Source: Panulirus ornatus
Lineage: Eukaryota > Arthropoda > Malacostraca > Decapoda > Palinuridae
Reading direction: 5' to 3'
Assembly (NCBI RefSeq): GCF_036320965.1
Contig: NC_092265.1
Location: forward strand, 2,252,501-2,316,500
DNA length: 64,000 bases
In this document: piece after piece, positions 26,525-34,100 of the stretch
How positions within the stretch are numbered: the stretch's first letter is position 1
Layout of the letters: the number at the start of each line of letters is the position of its first letter
The notes under the pieces: model-generated
Told to the model about the DNA's origin: nothing
Databases searched by the model: none
Seen by the model: only the letters and a program-made list of their open reading frames with translations
Position numbers and translations under genes: made by a program

Positions 26525-29500
26525 AATATATATATATTATCTTTATTCATTTATTTATCACACTTAGTTGCTGTCTCCCATGTTAGCAAGGCAGCGCAAG
26601 GAAACAGATGAAAGAATGGCCCAACTCACCAACATACACATGTATATAAATAAATGCCCACACACGCACTTACACATACTTATACATTTCAACATATATA
26701 TACATATACATACACACGCATATACATATATACACATGTACATATTCATACTTGGTGCCTTCATCCGTTCCCGTCGCCATCCCGCCACGCACAAAATAGC
26801 ACCCCCCTCTCCCTCGCACGCACGTGAGGTACCGCTAGGAAAAGACAACAAAGGCCACGTTCATTCACACTCAATCTCTAGCAGTCGTGTAATGCACCAA
26901 AACCACAGCTCCCTTTCCAGATCTACGCCCCACAAAACTTTCCATGGTTTACCCCAGATGCTTCACATGCCCTGGTTCAATCCAATAACACATTGACCCC
27001 GGTATACCACATCATTCCAATTCACTCTATTCCTTCACACCTTTCACCCACCTGTATGTTCAGGCCCCCCGATTGCTTAGAATATTTTTCACTCCATCCT
27101 TCCACCTCTAATGTGGTCTCCCACTTCTCATTCCCTCTACCTCTGACACATACATCCTCTTTGTCAATCTTTCCTCACTCATTCTCTCCATGTGACCAAA
27201 CCATTTCAATACACCCTCTTCTGCTCTCTCAACCACACTCTTTTTATTACCACACATCTCTCTTACCCTTTCATTACTTGATCAAACCACCTCACACCAC
27301 ATATTGTCCTCAAACATTTCATATCCAACACATCCACCCTCCTCCGCACAACCCTATCATTAGCCCATGCCTCGCAACCATATAACATTGTTGGAACCAA
27401 TATTCCTTCAAACATACCCATTTTTGCTCTTCATGGTTGTTTAATTTATTTATGGATGGGGTGGTTAGGGAGGTGAATGCAAGACTTTTGGAGAGAAGAG
27501 CAAGTATGCAGTCTGTTGTGGATGAGAGGGCTTGGGAAGTGAGTCAGTTGTTGTTCACTGATGATACAGCACTGGTGGCTGATTTGGATTAGAAACTGCA
27601 GAAGTTGGTGACTGAGTTTGGTAAAGTGTGTGAAAGAAGGAAGTTGAGAGTAAATGTGAATAAGAGCAAGGTTATTAGGTACAGTAGGGTTGAGGGTCAA
27701 GTCAATTGGGAGGTAAGTTTGAATGGAGAAAAACTGGAGGAAGTGAAGTGTTTTAGATATCTGGGAGTGGATTTGGCAGCGGATGGAACCATGGAAGCGG
27801 AGGTGAATCATAGGGTGGGGGAGGGGGCAAAAATTCTGGGAGCCTTGAAGAATGTGTGGAAGTCGAGAACATTATCTCGGAAAGCAAAAATGGGTATGTT
27901 TGAAGGAATAGTGGTTCCAACAATGTTGTATGGTTGCGAGGCGTGGGCTATGGATAGAGTTGTGCGCAGGAGGGTGGATGTGCTGGAAATGAGATGTTTG
28001 AGGACAATATGTGGTGTGAGGTGGTTTGATCGAGTAAGTAATAATAGGGTAAGAGAGATGTGTGGTAATAAAAAGAGTGTGGTTGAGAGAGCAAAAGAGG
28101 GTGTTTTGAAATGGTTTGGTCAAATGGAGAAAATGAGCAAGAAAAGATTGACCAAGAGGATATATGTGTCAGAGGTGGAGGGAACGAGGAGAAGTGGGAG
28201 ACCAAATTGGAGGTGGAAAGATGGAGTGAAAAAGATTTTGAGTGATCGGGGCCTGAACATGTAGGAGGGTGAAAGGCGTGCAAGGAATAGTGAATTGGAA
28301 CGATGTGGTATACCGGGATCGACGTGCTGTCAATGGATTGAACCAGGGCATGTGAAGCATCTGGGGTAAACCATGGAAAGTTCTGTGGGGCCTGGATGTG
28401 GAAAGGGAGCTGTGGTTTCGGTGCATTATTACATGACAGCTAGAGTCTGAGTGTGAACGAATGGGGCCTTTCTTGTCTTTCCTAGCACTACCTCGCACAC
28501 ATAAGGGGGGAGGGGGTTGTTATTCCATGTGTGGCGAGGTGGCGATAGGAATGAATAAAGGCAGACAGTATGAATTATGTACATATGTATATATGTATAT
28601 GTCTGTGTGTGTATATATATGTATACACTGAGATGTATAGGTATGTATATTTGCGTGTATGGACGTGTATGTATATACATGTGTATGTGGGTGGGTTGGG
28701 CCATTCTTTCCTCTGTTTCCTTGCACTACCTCGCTAACACGGGAGGCAGCGACAAAGCAAAATAAATAAATAAATATATGTGGAGTAGATGGCAAAGGAA
28801 ATCTTACATAAAAGAGCAAAATCTTTATCTGAACAATAAGAACCAAAGCCACTGTGTATGACAGAGTTCAATATTTCCTATATACTACTGATATGTCATC
28901 AACAAATATTTTTTGCTGAAAATGAACATATAAAAACATGCAGTAAAAGAAAAATAATATTTCTTGGTCACCATATGAATAAAGAATAACAACAAAAGAA
29001 TCTTAACAAATTCCCAACTGCACAGTGCTTAACATGCCTGTCATGTATAAATGACTATATCTGAAATCAAAAAGAGGGATCATGACAGGAGAACATGTAA
29101 TTTAAGAAGTTACAGGGTTGTCAGCATCAGAGCTTTTGTTTCTTTCATAAAATCCAATCTTATAAACAGGTGCTAAACAATGAGGTCTAAGAATTCATAA
29201 GCATTTTATTAGCATAAAAGTGTTTAGTTGTATCTGTTCAAGAGTATGACGCAAATGTGATATAACTATTTTCAAAATAATACACAACTATATATAGCTT
29301 ATAGACAACCAAAAGTTTTTGTACAAGAAAATCAAAAGATATATAAATGTGATCTTCAGTTATAAGAATTTACCCTTGAATTTTTGGTTAAAATACTTTT
29401 ATACTGTACTCCATCATGAAAGATAGTAAAAATTGACATAAATGAAACTTAGTTACTTACCTCACTGATGAAATTAAAACTTGCATTAACATTTTCGTAC

Positions 29501-30074
29501 ATGGTGACAGTGTTGTAATATATCTCCCAAGGTAAAGCAAGAAGACAGCCTTCAATGAACTCTCCAGAAGTGTGCTAAAAGACATTAGAAATATAGAAAA
29601 TGTTAACAAAGTTTGCAGATATGAATGTTAACAATGCATTCACCTTTACACTAGTCTTTTTTTTTTATAACATAATCACTGTTTCCCACGTCAGTGATGT
29701 TGCGCCAGGAAACAGATGAAGAATGGCCCATCTCATATACATGTATATATACATATACATATCAACATATACACATATGCAAACATATACATACATACAC
29801 ATGTCCATATTCTTACTTGCTTGCCTTCGTCCATTCCTGTTGCTACCCCACCCCACAGGAAACAGCATCTCTACCCCCTGCTTCAGCGAGGCAGCGTCAG
29901 GAAACAGACGAAAAAAAAAGGCTACATTCATTCACACTCAGTCTCTAGCTGCCATAAATAATGCACTGAAATGACTGCACCCTATCCACATCCAGGCCCA
30001 TCAGATCTTAACCTGGTTTACCCGAGACACTTCACATGGCCTGGTTCAGGCCATTGACAGCTTGTCAACCCCAG

Positions 30075-30157
<83 letters not shown>

Positions 30158-30172
30158 CAATGAGTCCACAGA

Positions 30173-30239
<67 letters not shown>

Positions 30240-31084
30240 CTTTTACTTTGTCGCTGTCTCCCGCGTTTGCGAGGTAGCGCAAGGAAACAGACGAAAATGG
30301 CCCAACCCACCCCCTTACACATGTATATACATACGTCCACACATGCAAATATACATACCTACACAGCTTTCCATGGTTTACCCCAGACGCTTCACATGCC
30401 TTGATTCAATCCACTGACAGCACGTCAACCCCGGTATACCACATCGATCCAATTCACTCTATTCCTTGCCCTCCTTTCAACCTCCTGCATGTTCAGGCCC
30501 CGATCACACAAAATCTTTTTCACTCCATCTTTCCACCTCCAATTTGGTCTCCCACTTCTCCTCGTTCCCTCCACCTCTGACACATATATCCTCTTGGTCA
30601 ATCTTTCCTCACTCATTCTCTCCATGTGCCCAAACCATTTCAAAACACCCTCTTCTGCTCTCTCAACCACGCTCTTTTTATTTCCACACATCTCTCTTAC
30701 CCTTACGTTACTTACTCGATCAAACCACCTCACACCACACATTGTCCTCAAACATCTCATTTCCAGCACATCCATCCTCCTGCGCACAACTCTATCCATA
30801 GCCCACGCCTCGCAACCATACAACATTGTTGGAACCACTATTCCTTCAAACATACCCATTTTTGCTTTCTGGGATAATGTTCTCGACTTCCACACATTCT
30901 TCAAGGCTCCCAGGATTTTCGCCCCCTCCCCCACCCTATGATTCACTTCCGCTTCCATGGTTCCATCCACTGCCAGATCCACTCCCAGATATCTAAAACA
31001 CTTTACTTCCTCCAGTTTTTCTCCATTCAAACCAACCTCCCAATTGACTTGACCCTCAACCCTACTGTACCTAATAACCTTGCT

Positions 31085-31145
<61 letters not shown>

Positions 31146-34100
31146 ATATATATATATCCTCTACCAACCCGTAAGGGAGGAAGAACAGCTGAGTTGACTA
31201 TGCACTGACTGCCACAGTCAGGATTTGAACCTATGCACTCGAACCCTGGCAGCCTGTGAATGTGTCATGGTCAGCAATGTTAATAGCTACATCACAAAGG
31301 TCAAATGGTACTGTAAAAAAAATTCCCTTGATAAATGGATAACACAGCAAACAAACCTCACCTTTAGAAACTGGCTTGGGGTGAGCTTGCATGACAAGTC
31401 TAGATTACGGCTGCCTTCTGCATCCTCGGTAGCTTCCTTTATAGCAGAGTTGCCCATCCTTACTACTTGTCTCAGTTTCACCTACTTTACCTTATGCTGT
31501 CCTTAGATGAAAAATACTAGAATTTTTGTTGATGCTTAAATTGTATAATATACTTCAATCTATCCTTTTGCAATGTCAAAACATAAAATAGTTTCTAGCT
31601 AATCATCAAGCTGGGTGTCAGTCACCAGCATCCTCATTACTCAAAGGAATATGAATACAAGGAAATTACAAAAAGCAATAGACCACTGGGTTCTTTTGAT
31701 AATAGAAGAGATCAAAAACAACCACTTGGAAACTATATCTGTGGAGTCACAAATAAAGACATTTGTGGACCTTAAGCTAAGTAAAGCTTTCAATTGCTCA
31801 TTATCAAATCATTCAACATGTTAATAATTCAGCTGAAGAGGAATGACTTTGCTTCATTCAAAGTAAAACGATTATCCCTGGGTTTACATCCTTTGCTGTG
31901 AGTGCAGTGAATTTGATTTAGCCTAAAATGGATGCTTCGAACAAGATTCTGCATTTATCCTACAGTATCCATCTAACTTAAAGCATTGCCCACTCTGTAG
32001 GGCCTTAAAATGTAGGAGCAGGAGATGCTACAGATGAAATTCCACAATCTATATGATCAATACAGATTGTAATGAATCTATTAGTGCCATTTTGATAAAA
32101 ATCTTTAAATTAGAAAACGTGCATCCTCCTCCTGACCAATTATCCAACTAGTTTATTGAAAATGTGAAAATGAAGATAAATCTTGACTGATAAAGAAGTG
32201 AGATTTTCATAGCTTCCGTCGATTTTCATTAATGTATCATCTGTATCTACATAAATTAACCCTCATGTACTGATACCACTTTATCTTCAAATATCTTTCG
32301 TAGTGAAAGATAAGACATATCAGTCGCCGCAGGTTGCTCTGTAATCACAATGTACTGAAAGTATTGTACCTTAAAACAAAAGCAGCCATTTCTCAATGCT
32401 AGGTTCAATGTGGAGCTAAAACAGGCTAATACCATTCACTGAACTCGTTCTAGTAGGTGAGCTTTGTTAATAAATAACACATGCGGTGGTGTACGAATAT
32501 AAATAATCACCACAAAAGGTCCCATATTAAAGATTCATTCACTTATTCATGTTTAGCCTACAGGTTCCTTGCTTTAAAATCACGCTAGTTTAACAGATGG
32601 TTACTTTGGTCAAAAAGTTACTTTAGTTATTTTTTCCTTAAAATATTGAGTAACAAGCACCATATTTTCTTAAAATCCCGAGTACCTAGCATATAATACT
32701 TATCAAATTTTTTCCTTGTTAAAAGTATTGTCACTAATATTAACCTTTACTACAAATGTATATGTAATGTTGCAGTAAACTCATAAACAAGCAAAATGAT
32801 TCTCGAAGGCGAACATACAATTTCTTGACTTTTGGGGCAGACACAATTGGACGTCAGCTGGTGGTGCATCCCGGTGTTGTGACAACACATACCAGCCAAA
32901 TAATAAGTAAATTAAAATCTGCACAGTAATTTATATACTCTCCACTCTAAATCTGATCTGGTTAAAATAACTACCGGTTAGTGATCTATATATGAACCTG
33001 TTGTTAGCTACATAAAGAAAGAGTCTTGATATCAATCATAATATTTAAAAAAGCTGAAGAGTTAAATGTAACCAATTTTGTTTACGTCGTCTTATGTCCA
33101 ATCTTCATGACTACCTTCCACGTATGTGTATTATTCTAATGATATATAGATATATCATCAAATATAAAAGAATGGAATAAGGAGATACGTCCGATGCAAT
33201 AATAATGATTACCACTATCTTACATGACTCATGAAATTGCCAGTGACATAACAGTTGACAGTCAAGGTTTTATTTATTTGTTTACTAATATGAGAGTGCC
33301 CCTGACATAATTTCGTGGAAAGAGCCCTGTTGTTACCAACCAACTCTCTAAAAGGTTCTGCAGCTAAAGGCTGTGCTACTTCCTGTAGTAGACTCATTTG
33401 GAGTGAGCAGTTCTTTGAAGAAACTTTATTCCTGGTGTATTCCATGTTAAGCTTCAGATCTTTTCAATCTATTTACTCCCCATTCATTATCACCCAGTTC
33501 ATTCTTAGTAGAATCATTGTATCCACTTACTGTATTGTTTCATAATTTTATATTCATCTAGTCTATAAATTTATCTGACTTGAGGAATGTACGTACATCC
33601 ATTTTTATTGCAACAGAACCGTCTTTATACCAGTGTTAGCTCACTAGCTCCAAATAGCTTTTCATTTCCTAGATTGTTAGAGTTCATATGCTTTCTGATT
33701 TCATCTCTCATCAGTGATTCCCTTAATCTGTATATAACACTTGTTAATCTTACTGGCCATTCTTAAGAAGCGCTATTGCTGACACATTTCCAGTCCTGTA
33801 GCAAGATTCCTGCACCAGTGGACATGAAATTTGATAGTAAAGTGTGAAATACAGAGCTGCTAACTTCTCAAAATTTTTCATATGATTAAGTTTCTATTTC
33901 ACTTTACATATCATTTTAAACAAATCCCAAAGGAGGCGCTTCAGCTCTATCAATATGATGCACTGCATTATCTTTTTCCACCATAAACACAGATATACAA
34001 ATGTTTCTTAATACATGAGCCTTCTTTTCCCCTCATGAATTTGAAGATTCATTGTTACTTGAGTCGTTCAGTAAGTCAGAAATAACTGCTTTTGTTTTAT

